Shown here: positions 27,018 through 35,149 of the stretch, one piece after another
Position numbering within the stretch: position 1 is the stretch's first letter
Layout: each line of letters opens with the position of its first letter
Origin: Polynucleobacter sp. UB-Piko-W3
Lineage (GTDB): Bacteria > Pseudomonadota > Gammaproteobacteria > Burkholderiales > Burkholderiaceae
Direction: 5' to 3'
Length of the DNA: 64,000 nucleotides
Assembly: GCF_018881635.1 (NCBI RefSeq)
Contig: NZ_JACVPY010000002.1
Location: 215,374 to 279,373 of the forward strand
The notes under the pieces: generated by a model
Database searches by the model: none
Seen by the model: the letters and a program-made list of their open reading frames with translations, nothing else
Told to the model about the DNA's origin: nothing
Translations under genes and position numbers: made by a program

Positions 27018-27725
27018 TTAGTCAGCGATTAATTCTTGATGTAGGTAGCGTTTAGCAGCCTGTGTTTGAGGATTCAAAAAGAAGGGGCCTACGGGTCCCT
27101 TTTCTTTTATCTCACCATGATCAATAAAGATAATGTATTGCGCAAGTCTTTGCACTTGAGCGAGTTGATGTGATGAAAAAATAACATCAGTATTTTGTAC
27201 ATCAAACTGGCGAATCATTTCTTCAACTTGCTCAGTAGTATTCGGATCTAAGTTTGCGGTGGGCTCATCTAGCAAGACTAAGTTTGGCTTTTGCAAAATT
27301 GCTCTCCCAAGGCAAAGCTTCTGCCTCTCACCAGCAGAGAGTTTGTGAGCAGGGGTGGAGGCTAATTCCCCCAAGCCAACTTGTTCAATAACTTCTTCAA
27401 TTGCCTCATCAGTAATCGTAGAGTCTGCATCTCTAACCATACTTAAATTCGTTTTAGTAGAGGCTTTAATCATTGGAGTGTGATGCAAAACCAATGCAGT
27501 CTTATTGGCAAACGAGTAACTCACTGTTCCAGTATCTGGTTTGATGAGTCCATCTAGTAATTTTAAAAAGGTAGTTTTGCCTGCCCCATTGGGACCAATG
27601 CAAGCAGTAATACGGTCAGCTGGAATGATCGCATGCTGAATATTGAGAATAACCCGACCATTACTTTTGACAGTGATATCGCGTAGCTCGATAAATCTTT
27701 CGAATTGCTCTGTCATATCAACCAT
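27018..27725 (-). CDS. tupC: Tungstate/molybdate-type ABC transporter ATPase
   Basis: 235 residues with a complete ABC core: Walker A GPNGAGKTT, signature LSAGERQKLCLGRA, Walker B LVLLDEPTANLD and the switch His in FSSHQ. It overlaps tupB by eight bases at its start and has a GGAG site for the ATG at 27725. In sequence and pairing it is most like TupC of tungstate importers; sulphate or molybdate specificity is possible. No C-terminal MOP domain as in ModC. No substrate-binding protein gene is adjacent. It faces the formate dehydrogenase operon tail to tail. Confidence 0.8.
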   Translation of the reverse strand: MVDMTEQFERFIELRDITVKSNGRVILNIQHAIIPADRITACIGPNGAGKTTFLKLLDGLIKPDTGTVSYSFANKTALVLHHTPMIKASTKTNLSMVRDADSTITDEAIEEVIEQVGLGELASTPAHKLSAGERQKLCLGRAILQKPNLVLLDEPTANLDPNTTEQVEEMIRQFDVQNTDVIFSSHQLAQVQRLAQYIIFIDHGEIKEKGPVGPFFLNPQTQAAKRYLHQELIAD

Positions 27726-28413
27726 AGCGACGCTCCGCTACTTGACGAACTGCAAACGTAAATAGGTTGGCTAATAGAACAATTCCAAGCAAGACAATAC
27801 CTAAGGCAAGCGCTAAGGGCAGATCACCCTTGCTGGTTTCTAAGGCGATTGCAGTAGTCATGGTTCTGGTTGAATTTTGAATATTGCCGCCCACAATCAT
27901 CACAGCGCCAACCTCAGAAATTGCTCTAGCAAGGCCAGCTAGGATGGCAATGGTGAGAGAGAAACGGCAATCCCAAATAAGCCACTTAAAGCGTGCCATC
28001 GATGGCAATCTGAGGCTTAAGAAGGTATCACGATGAATTCTCCAGGAATCTTCTAAGATTTGACGACTCAGGGCAGCAATTAAGGGTGTTGTCAGAAGCG
28101 TTTGAGCCACAATCATGCCCTTGGGTGTAAACAGCCATCCCCATGCCCCCATGGGGCCTGAACGAGACAGCATGAGGTAAACCAAGACCCCGACAATTAC
28201 CGTTGGAACTCCCATTAAGGTATTGAGGCCAATAACAATCGATTTTTTGCCTGTAAATTCTTCAGTGGCCAATAAGGCGCCCAGGGGAAGGCCAATCAGG
28301 GTTCCAAAGAGTAGGGCAGTTAAGCTGACCTGGAGGGAAACCAGGACGATTCCCAGAACCCCACCATCTAGATGGGCCAGCAAGGCTAGGGCGTCTTCAA
28401 AAGCGGTCAACAT
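27718..28413 (-). CDS. tupB: Tungstate/molybdate-type ABC transporter permease
   Basis: 231 residues with about five membrane segments. The coupling motif EVGAVMIVGGNIQNSTRTMTTAIALE matches the EAA-loop region of TupB-type oxyanion permeases. With TupC it forms the importer core. Such transporters supply tungstate or molybdate for pterin enzymes, which fits the neighbouring formate dehydrogenase and the Cox-type hydroxylase 15 kb away. The periplasmic binding protein TupA, normally the first gene, is missing; upstream is a divergent Fe-S protein. The ATG is preceded within three bases by a 15-base palindrome and has no obvious ribosome site. Confidence 0.82.
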   Translation of the reverse strand: MLTAFEDALALLAHLDGGVLGIVLVSLQVSLTALLFGTLIGLPLGALLATEEFTGKKSIVIGLNTLMGVPTVIVGVLVYLMLSRSGPMGAWGWLFTPKGMIVAQTLLTTPLIAALSRQILEDSWRIHRDTFLSLRLPSMARFKWLIWDCRFSLTIAILAGLARAISEVGAVMIVGGNIQNSTRTMTTAIALETSKGDLPLALALGIVLLGIVLLANLFTFAVRQVAERRYG

Positions 28414-28416
28414 GGG

Positions 28417-28431
28417 CTTGATTCTATCAAG
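28417..28431. promoter_or_regulatory. Palindrome abutting the tupB start codon
   Basis: A perfect inverted repeat with a 3-base centre, CTTGATTCTATCAAG, ends three bases from the tupB ATG (leftward). It occupies the place of the ribosome site, so binding of a protein or RNA pairing here could block translation or transcription. The half-sites are the same as in the palindrome before the fdh structural genes at 21406, but the spacing is one base shorter than an FNR box. Confidence 0.45.
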
Positions 28432-28480
28432 GCAATGGCAAAATGAGCTTAATGCAATCTAAATCCCTATTTTCCGACTG

Positions 28481-28681
28481 ATGGCCGAAGTAGTTTGCCT
28501 CTGCAACGAGATCCTTGACGAGGATCTACGCGAGTATCTGGATACTCATCCAATCGACTCAATAGAGGAGTTGCGAGAGCAGGCATCTATTTGCAATAAA
28601 TGTATGCAGTGCCAAGATTTGGTTGAGGGTGAGATTTATTTGGCACGCGTTCGACGGCAGCGTGCGGCAGGGCAGTTTTAA
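28481..28681 (+). CDS. BFD-like [2Fe-2S] protein
   Basis: 66 residues. Cysteines at 6, 8, 38 and 41 give the CxC...CxxC pattern of bacterioferritin-associated ferredoxin-like [2Fe-2S] domains; a fifth Cys44 is extra. The basic C-terminal tail (ARVRRQRAAGQF) is not part of the domain. No bacterioferritin gene is near, so its partner is unknown. Its stop overlaps the start of the following phosphatase gene (TAATG). It diverges from tupB across 67 bases; no clear ribosome site precedes the ATG. Confidence 0.83.
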   Translation: MAEVVCLCNEILDEDLREYLDTHPIDSIEELREQASICNKCMQCQDLVEGEIYLARVRRQRAAGQF

Positions 28682-29433
28682 TGACTCACAGTAGAGGCGC
28701 TCGCTTTACTGTTATGAGTATGAATGTGCATAAAGGAGTTTCTCCTTTGTATAGGCACTCTACTATTTATCAGTTGCGACAAAGAATGCGCAATCATCAT
28801 CCAGACTTATTGTTTCTTCAAGAATTACAGCAAGAGCATCGAGGAAGAATTCGGCGATTTGGTCAATGGCCTTTAACTGAGCTCACCCACTTTCTATCGG
28901 AAGACTTTTGGCATGACTGGCATTATGGAAAAAATATGGAGTACCCAGATGGCCATCATGGTAATGCCATTTTGTCGAAGCATCCGCTGCATAAAGGCCT
29001 TAATTACGATATTTCTGCGTATCGTTTTGAAAGAAGAGGGTTGTTGCATAGCGTGACCCAACTCGATGGAGCCGATCAACCCATTCATTGTTTCTGCGTG
29101 CACTTAGCCTTATTTGAGCGGGGTAGAGAGCGTCAGTTGGAGCAAATCATGCGACATATTGAAGAGTTGACCCAGCAAGGCCCAACCATTGTCGCTGGAG
29201 ACTTTAATGATTGGCGTAATCGAGTAGGCGCACCAATGAAAGCGGCTGGTTTTGAAGAAGTATTTGAAGTCTTAACTGGCTCGCCAGCGAAGACTTTCCC
29301 TAGCGTCAAGCCCTTATTGGCAATGGATCGGATTTATGTGCGTGGACTGAAGATTCATTCTGCAGAAATATTGCACGATTGGATGAAATTATCTGATCAT
29401 CTAGGTATAGCAGCAGAACTGGAATTGATATGA
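28681..29433 (+). CDS. Endonuclease/exonuclease/phosphatase (EEP) family protein
   Basis: 250 residues of the EEP fold: MSMNVHKGV at the N-terminus, LLFLQEL with the metal-binding Glu, GHHGNAILSKHPL, FCVHLALFERGR, IVAGDFNDWRN with the catalytic Asp/Asn pair, and the terminal SDHLGIAAEL with the catalytic His. Cytosolic, metal-dependent phosphodiesterase. A gene of this type is regularly coupled with cardiolipin synthase, as here (four-base overlap), which suggests a role in phospholipid handling, not DNA repair. Substrate not established. Confidence 0.86.
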   Translation: MTHSRGARFTVMSMNVHKGVSPLYRHSTIYQLRQRMRNHHPDLLFLQELQQEHRGRIRRFGQWPLTELTHFLSEDFWHDWHYGKNMEYPDGHHGNAILSKHPLHKGLNYDISAYRFERRGLLHSVTQLDGADQPIHCFCVHLALFERGRERQLEQIMRHIEELTQQGPTIVAGDFNDWRNRVGAPMKAAGFEEVFEVLTGSPAKTFPSVKPLLAMDRIYVRGLKIHSAEILHDWMKLSDHLGIAAELELI

Positions 29434-30908
29434 ACGACCTACTCAGTATTTTTCTAAAACACACTTTCGAGCTCAATATTAATTGGCTTTTATTGATTCA
29501 TTTCATATTGGTGACTTACTTTATTGGCGTGATTATTTCTGTTAGAAGGCCGGTGGGTGTGGCATTTGCATGGATCTTTATTGTGATGACTTTTCCTGTT
29601 CTAGGAATTAGTTTATATGTCCTGATTGGTGAACGTCCTGTAGGTCGTAAACTCACCAGAAAAATTACCCGCATGAATCTCGAATACACGCAGATTACTG
29701 AAAAAGTATGCCAAGACTATGCGGAAGATAGGCAGCAAATGCCTTTGGAGGGTAGGGCCTTAAGTCTTTTGGCGGAAGCTAAAAATGGCTCACCTGTTGT
29801 TGCTGGCAATCAGCTTGAGTTGCATACGGATTCACTGGAGATTTTGCAGTGCTTTATTAGTGAAATTAATCAGGCAAAGAAAAGTCTTCATCTAGAGTTT
29901 TATGTCTGGGCATTAGGCGGTGCTGCTGATGAAGTTGGTGAGGCCTTGATTGCTGCAGCCAGACGAGGAGTTGCTTGCCGTGTGCTACTAGACTCCTTGG
30001 GAAGTAAGGACTGGTTTAAGTCTAAATGGCCAGCGCGCTTTCGTAATGCTGGCATTCAGGTAACTGAAGCCTTACCCATTCAGATTGGTCGATTCCAGTT
30101 TAGACGTGCGGATTTACGTTTACATCGAAAAATATTTGTGGTGGATGGCGCTTTTGTTTGGACGGGCAGCATGAATCTGGTTGACCCCCGTACTTTTAAG
30201 CAAGGCTCAGGAGTAGGCGAGTGGGTCGATGCCATGGTTCGTGTGGAGGGACCCGTTGCTGCGCAGTTTGAGTTGACCTTTGCTTTTGATTGGAGTGTAG
30301 ATAATCCCAGTATTACCCACTTTACCGAGTGTGTTCCGACTCAAGCACCTCATAAGGGCGCTGCGATAGCCCAGAAACTCGCTTCTGGGCCCGTGTATCG
30401 CGATGATATTTTGTATCAAGTGCTGCTTTCTGCAATTATTGATGCACGAGAAGAGCTCACCATTACCACTCCATACTTTGGTCCGGATGATGGCTTATTA
30501 CAAGCGCTCATGGCAGCTGCTAGAAGGGGTGTCAATGTCACCCTGATTATTCCAAAGTTAAATGACTCAACCTTAGTCGCTTGGAGTAGTAAAAGTTATT
30601 ACGCCGACTTATTAGGATCAGGAGTCAAGATTGCAGAGTTTGGCGGCGGACTGCTTCATACTAAAAGCTTATTGGTCGATAAAAGAATCGCCATTTTTGG
30701 ATCAGTCAATTTTGATCAGAGAAGCCTGCGTTTGAACTTTGAGATTAGCCTGATTGTGTACAACGACGATTTCTGCGTCAAGCTACAAAAGCTCATTGAT
30801 ACGTATTTGGAAAAATCAGATTATATCGACTTTGATGTTTGGTCAAAACGGCCGCGTTGGCGTCACTACTTAGAAAATGCCGCTCATCTCACCTCGCCGC
30901 TGCTTTAA
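29430..30908 (+). CDS. cls: Cardiolipin synthase (phospholipase D family)
   Basis: 492 residues. Two N-terminal membrane helices (about residues 15-65) are followed by two phospholipase D HKD motifs: LHRKIFVVDGAFVWTGSMN and LHTKSLLVDKRIAIFGSVN, each HxK-x4-D. This is the layout of bacterial ClsA, which condenses two phosphatidylglycerols into cardiolipin at the inner membrane. Overlaps the upstream EEP gene by four bases, so the two are translationally coupled. The stop codon overlaps by three bases the stop of the convergent CoA-transferase gene. Confidence 0.93.
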   Translation: MNDLLSIFLKHTFELNINWLLLIHFILVTYFIGVIISVRRPVGVAFAWIFIVMTFPVLGISLYVLIGERPVGRKLTRKITRMNLEYTQITEKVCQDYAEDRQQMPLEGRALSLLAEAKNGSPVVAGNQLELHTDSLEILQCFISEINQAKKSLHLEFYVWALGGAADEVGEALIAAARRGVACRVLLDSLGSKDWFKSKWPARFRNAGIQVTEALPIQIGRFQFRRADLRLHRKIFVVDGAFVWTGSMNLVDPRTFKQGSGVGEWVDAMVRVEGPVAAQFELTFAFDWSVDNPSITHFTECVPTQAPHKGAAIAQKLASGPVYRDDILYQVLLSAIIDAREELTITTPYFGPDDGLLQALMAAARRGVNVTLIIPKLNDSTLVAWSSKSYYADLLGSGVKIAEFGGGLLHTKSLLVDKRIAIFGSVNFDQRSLRLNFEISLIVYNDDFCVKLQKLIDTYLEKSDYIDFDVWSKRPRWRHYLENAAHLTSPLL

Positions 30909-32089
30909 ATTGCGCCGCTAGCGCGCATGCTCGCAATATCAGACTCTGTCATACCCAACTCTTTTAAGATGGAATCAGTGTGTTCGCCTACGGCCGGAAT
31001 GGGATCCATGCGATAGTCGTAGCTGTCATTTAATCCTGGCGGTAAAAGAGCTGCAATATTGCCGTTAGGAGTGCCCACTTCAGTAAATCGATTTCGGGCT
31101 TTAAGCTGCTCATGCTTCCAAAGGCCTTCCATGTCGTTCAGATGAGCGTTCGCAATTTGAGCCTGATCCAGCTTGGCAATTAGTTGCTCCGCAGTGAGCT
31201 TGCTAAAGCAGGAATTAATAATTTCGAGCAATTCAGCACGTTTTTCATTGCGCTTGTAATTTTTATCAAAGCGCTCATCTTGAGCAAGTGCAGGATTCTC
31301 TAGTACCGCTTCACAGAACTTCACCCACTCTCGCTCGTTTTGAAGCCCCAGCATGACCGTTTTGCCATCGCCAGCTTTGAAGGGGCCGTATGGGTAAATG
31401 GTGGCATGCGATGCGCCGTTTCTGGATGGTGGATTAGCACCCTTATAGGCGTAGTAAAGCGGAAAGCTCATCCATTCGCTCAGTGCCTCGAGCATAGAGA
31501 TATCAATGACTGTCCCTTTGCCCGTTTTTCCTCTTTGCAAAAGGGCTGCCAAGATATTGGTGTAGGCATACATACCAGCAGCAATATCGGCAATGGAGTT
31601 ACCAGCCTTGCTAGGGGTTTCTGGCGTTCCGGTAATGGATAGAAAGCCTGCCTCACTTTGGATTAAAAGATCGTAAGCTTTTTTATCACGATAGGGACCG
31701 TCATTGCCATAACCTGAAATGGCACACAGGATAAGCCCCGGATTTTCTTGTTGCAATGCCTGCGCAGTAAGTCCCATGCGGGCAGCTGCTCCAGGAACCA
31801 GGTTTTGAATAAAGACATCAGCAGTTTTCAGTAAAGTCTTGAGTACTGCCAAAGCAGAATCTTGCTTAAGGTCGAGCGTTAAACTTTCTTTTGAGCGATT
31901 GACCCACGCAAAGTGGGATGAGAGACCATTAACCTGGGTGTCGTAGCCCCTCGCAAAATCACCATCACCAGGACGCTCAATCTTAATGACGCGAGCACCC
32001 AGATCAGCTAGCTGCCGAGTGCAGAAGGGGGCAGCAATGACATGCTCTAGCGCAACAACAGTAATTCCATCTAGCGGACGGATGCTCAT
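30905..32089 (-). CDS. CaiB/BaiF family (class III) CoA transferase
   Basis: 394 residues. Class III CoA transferase: the N-terminus LDGITVVALEHVIAAPFCTRQLADLGARVIKIE, the RSKESLTLDLK segment and the catalytic Asp in NSIADIAAGMYA are all present. It moves CoA between carboxylic acids by a mixed-anhydride mechanism. It lies 12 bases downstream of an acyl-CoA dehydrogenase gene in the same direction, and a second class III transferase diverges upstream, so the three look like one CoA-dependent acid-degradation module. The acid is not identifiable. Confidence 0.9.
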   Translation of the reverse strand: MSIRPLDGITVVALEHVIAAPFCTRQLADLGARVIKIERPGDGDFARGYDTQVNGLSSHFAWVNRSKESLTLDLKQDSALAVLKTLLKTADVFIQNLVPGAAARMGLTAQALQQENPGLILCAISGYGNDGPYRDKKAYDLLIQSEAGFLSITGTPETPSKAGNSIADIAAGMYAYTNILAALLQRGKTGKGTVIDISMLEALSEWMSFPLYYAYKGANPPSRNGASHATIYPYGPFKAGDGKTVMLGLQNEREWVKFCEAVLENPALAQDERFDKNYKRNEKRAELLEIINSCFSKLTAEQLIAKLDQAQIANAHLNDMEGLWKHEQLKARNRFTEVGTPNGNIAALLPPGLNDSYDYRMDPIPAVGEHTDSILKELGMTESDIASMRASGAI

Positions 32090-32101
32090 CTCAATAACCT
32101 A

Positions 32102-33271
32102 TTAGAACGATCTTGGTAAGCCAAGAACATGTTCGGCCATATAGGAATAAATCAAGTTTGTTGAGATTGGCGCGACTTGATAAAGGCGGGTTTCCCTAAA
32201 TTTACGTTCAACATCATATTCATTAGCAAAACCAAAGCCACCATGAGTTTGTAAGCAAACGTTTGCTGCCTCCCACGATGCTTTAGCAGCTAAGTATTTA
32301 GACATATTGGCCTCGGGTCCGCAGGGTTGGTGATTATCAAATAGCTCACAGGCCCTAAAACGCATCAGATTGGCAGCCTCAGTTTCAATATAGCTATCGG
32401 CAATTGGAAACTGAATCCCCTGATTTTTTCCAATCGGGCGATCAAATACTACGCGGTCATTGGCATAGCGACGGGCGCGATCAATAAACCAATAGGCATC
32501 ACCAATACATTCTGCTGCAATCAGAACACGTTCTGCATTAAGGCCATCGAGGATGTATTTAAATCCTTGACCCTCTGTACCAATCAGGTTTTCTGCTGGT
32601 ATTTCTAAGTTATCAAAGAACACTTCATTGGTTTCATGGTTCACCATATTGGCGATGGGTCTAACCTCCATGCCTTTACCGATCGCATCTGCAAGATTGA
32701 CGATGAAGATCGACATCCCTTCGGATTTGCGCTGCACCTCATTGAGCGGAGTAGTGCGCGCTAGCAAAATCATCAGATCAGAATGTTGAATACGAGAGAT
32801 CCAAACTTTCTGGCCATTGATAATGTATTTATCTCCTTTTTTGACCGCAGTAGTTTTTAGTTTGGTGGTATCAGTGCCAGTAGTGGGCTCTGTAACCGCC
32901 ATACTCTGCAGACGCAATTGCCCGCTGGCAATTTTCGGTAGATACATTTTTTTCTGTTCTTCAGACCCATGGCGAAGTAAGGTTCCCATGTTGTACATCT
33001 GACCATGACAGGAGCCAGCGTTGCCGCCTGCGAAGTTAATTTCTTCCATGATGACGGAGGCTTCGGCCAAACCCAATCCTGAACCACCATACTCTTCTGG
33101 TATCAATGCCGCTAACCACCCGGCTTCGGTCATGGCATCTACAAAAGCCTCTGGGTAGCCCCGCTCATGGTCTACTTTTTGCCAATAGGCGGAGTCAAAT
33201 TTTCCGCAGAGGTCGCGTAAGGCCTCACGTATTTCTTGATACTGGTCTGGCTTGGGAATAGGGTGATTCAT
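32102..33271 (-). CDS. Acyl-CoA dehydrogenase family flavoprotein, canonical Glu absent
   Basis: 389 residues with normal acyl-CoA dehydrogenase domains: helical N-terminus, the central beta domain (SMAVTEPTTGTDTTKLKTTA, YIINGQKVWIS), and the FAD-binding C-terminus (CLQTHGGFGFANEYDVERKFRE). At the place of the usual catalytic loop (YEGTxxIQ) the sequence reads LYQVAPISTNLI, so the standard base glutamate is missing. The base may lie elsewhere, as in isovaleryl-CoA dehydrogenase, or the reaction may differ. Flanked by two class III CoA transferases. Annotated substrate unknown. Confidence 0.88.
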   Translation of the reverse strand: MNHPIPKPDQYQEIREALRDLCGKFDSAYWQKVDHERGYPEAFVDAMTEAGWLAALIPEEYGGSGLGLAEASVIMEEINFAGGNAGSCHGQMYNMGTLLRHGSEEQKKMYLPKIASGQLRLQSMAVTEPTTGTDTTKLKTTAVKKGDKYIINGQKVWISRIQHSDLMILLARTTPLNEVQRKSEGMSIFIVNLADAIGKGMEVRPIANMVNHETNEVFFDNLEIPAENLIGTEGQGFKYILDGLNAERVLIAAECIGDAYWFIDRARRYANDRVVFDRPIGKNQGIQFPIADSYIETEAANLMRFRACELFDNHQPCGPEANMSKYLAAKASWEAANVCLQTHGGFGFANEYDVERKFRETRLYQVAPISTNLIYSYMAEHVLGLPRSF

Positions 33272-33328
33272 GAAACTCTCGTTTTATCAGTTTTATGGAT
33301 TATTTTTGGGTGCAGACGCTAGTTTAAG

Positions 33329-33346
33329 CAAGATTTGAAAATCTTG
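33329..33346. promoter_or_regulatory. 18-base palindrome in divergent promoter region
   Basis: CAAGATTTGAAAATCTTG consists of 8-base half-sites around a GA centre. It is located 58 bases from the acyl-CoA dehydrogenase start and 76 bases from the divergent CoA-transferase start, a good position for an operator serving both. No regulator gene is adjacent. It is followed by neither a U-run nor a gene end, so a terminator role is unlikely. Confidence 0.45.
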
Positions 33347-33421
33347 GAGAATGATGGAAATCAGGTGAAAATAGCCTCAATAATCTGTACCTAAAGATAA
33401 ATAAGGGATAAGCGCTTTCTC

Positions 33422-34627
33422 ATGCACAAGAATCACCAACAAATTCTTTCTGGGGTCAAAGTTTTGGAGTTAGGTCAGCTTATTGCTGGCCCATTTGCCT
33501 CAAAAACACTGGCTGATTTTGGGGCAGAAGTGATTAAGGTAGAGTCTCCAGGCGCAGGTGATCCACTACGTAAGTGGCGCCTGCTACATGAGGGAACATC
33601 AGTTTGGTGGCAAGCCCAATCACGTAATAAACAATCGATTTGCCTAGATCTGCGCGTCAAGGAAGGTCAGGCGATTGCCAGAAAGCTAGCACTTGAAGCA
33701 GATGTCGTCATTGAGAACTTTCGACCAGGCACATTAGAGAAGTGGGGCTTGGGCTGGGAAGAATTGCATGAAGCAAATCCAAAACTGATTATGTTGCGCA
33801 TCTCTGGTTATGGCCAGGATGGGCCTAGGCGTGATGAGCCTGGTTTTGCAGCAATTGGAGAGGCGATGGCTGGCTTGCGTTACATCACGGGGCATCCAAA
33901 TGAAGTGCCAGTGAGGGCAGGCGTATCGCTTGGAGATACGATTGCAGGCTTGCATGGTGCGCTTGGCGTATTACTTGCTTTGTACGAGCGAGATGCTCGT
34001 GGTGGTCAGGGTCAAATGATTGACGTCGCTTTATATGAAGCAGTGTTTAATTTAACCGAAAGCCTATTGCCAGAGTATTCGGCATTTGGTGCAATACGTC
34101 AGCCTGCAGGCGGTGCTTTGCCCGGGATTGCCCCTTCTAATGCCTATTTGTGCGCTGATGGACAGTATGTCTTGATCGCTGGTAACGGCGATTCTATTTA
34201 TAAGCGCTTGATGACCTTAATTGGAAGGACCGACTTGGGTGAAGACCCAGATTTGGCTTTTAATGATGGTCGCGCTAAGCGCGTTGTTGAGATTGATGCG
34301 GCAATTAATGCTTGGACGAAAACATTAAGTCTTGATGAAGTTCTGAGAGGTTTGCTTGAGGCAGAGGTCCCGTCTGGCAAGATTTATACGGCAAAAGATA
34401 TTGCTGAGGATCCTCACTACCATGCGCGCGGTGTGATCGAGACCGTGCAAGCAGCGAGCGGCCTTAAAGTACAGGTCCCTGGAATCATTCCTAAGCTTTC
34501 GCAAAATCCCGGATCAATTCGTTATCGCGCTCCGACATTAGGAGAGCATACTGATGAGGTGCTTAAATCTGCTGGCCTGACTGAAGAACAAATTAGGATC
34601 CTAAAAAAGTCTGGGGTCCTCTCTTAA
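33422..34627 (+). CDS. CaiB/BaiF family (class III) CoA transferase, second copy
   Basis: 401 residues. N-terminus LSGVKVLELGQLIAGPFASKTLADFGAEVIKVE, RNKQSICLDLR, RISGYGQDGPRRDEPGF, and the catalytic Asp in SLGDTIAGLHGALG. Of the same family as the gene at 30905 but clearly diverged, so the two likely serve different acids or steps. Its stop codon overlaps the start of the YqaA-like gene (TAATG). Divergent from the acyl-CoA dehydrogenase; the shared 150-base region holds an 18-base palindrome. Confidence 0.9.
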   Translation: MHKNHQQILSGVKVLELGQLIAGPFASKTLADFGAEVIKVESPGAGDPLRKWRLLHEGTSVWWQAQSRNKQSICLDLRVKEGQAIARKLALEADVVIENFRPGTLEKWGLGWEELHEANPKLIMLRISGYGQDGPRRDEPGFAAIGEAMAGLRYITGHPNEVPVRAGVSLGDTIAGLHGALGVLLALYERDARGGQGQMIDVALYEAVFNLTESLLPEYSAFGAIRQPAGGALPGIAPSNAYLCADGQYVLIAGNGDSIYKRLMTLIGRTDLGEDPDLAFNDGRAKRVVEIDAAINAWTKTLSLDEVLRGLLEAEVPSGKIYTAKDIAEDPHYHARGVIETVQAASGLKVQVPGIIPKLSQNPGSIRYRAPTLGEHTDEVLKSAGLTEEQIRILKKSGVLS

Positions 34628-35130
34628 TGGATCATACGCTCCAGCATTTTTTTGGATGGTTTGGTATGCCATCCATTGGATTACCAGCTGTTTTTATTAG
34701 TGCCTTTGTTTCTGCTACCTTACTGCCGATTGGTTCGGAGCCCATTCTATTTGGGTATACCGAACTGAATCCCGATATGTATTGGATTGCGATCTTGGTT
34801 GCAACCGTTGGCAACACTATGGGCGGTATGTTTGATTGGTGGTTAGGCCTCATTTCTCGAAATGGTTTTGAGTCATTAAAAGGCCCAACTCAAAGCCGTA
34901 TGCAACTTTGGCTAGAAAAGCGGGGTCCTAAGATGCTGCTCTTGTCTTGGCTGCCTGGCTTTGGGGACCCTCTTTGTATCGCAGCAGGCTGGCTGCGCTT
35001 GGCCTGGTTTCCATGCTTAATCTACATGTTCATTGGAAAACTACTACGCTACCTCACGATGACGTGGTTGCTAACCTTAGTCCCCAATAGTTTTTGGCAC
35101 CAATTGGGGCATTGGTTTCGCCTAATCTAA
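34627..35130 (+). CDS. YqaA/DedA-like membrane protein
   Basis: 167 residues with about four hydrophobic segments. The motif SAFVSATLLPIGSEPILFGY, then GNTMGGMFDWWLGL and LLSWLPGFGDPLCIAAGWLR, is that of the YqaA branch of the DedA/VTT superfamily. Relatives influence membrane potential, lipid carrier flipping or envelope integrity, but YqaA itself has no established function. Translationally coupled to the CoA-transferase gene, which appears to be a positional accident. Convergent with livF. Confidence 0.85.
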   Translation: MDHTLQHFFGWFGMPSIGLPAVFISAFVSATLLPIGSEPILFGYTELNPDMYWIAILVATVGNTMGGMFDWWLGLISRNGFESLKGPTQSRMQLWLEKRGPKMLLLSWLPGFGDPLCIAAGWLRLAWFPCLIYMFIGKLLRYLTMTWLLTLVPNSFWHQLGHWFRLI

Positions 35131-35149
35131 AACCTCGATAGCAAGTTAC

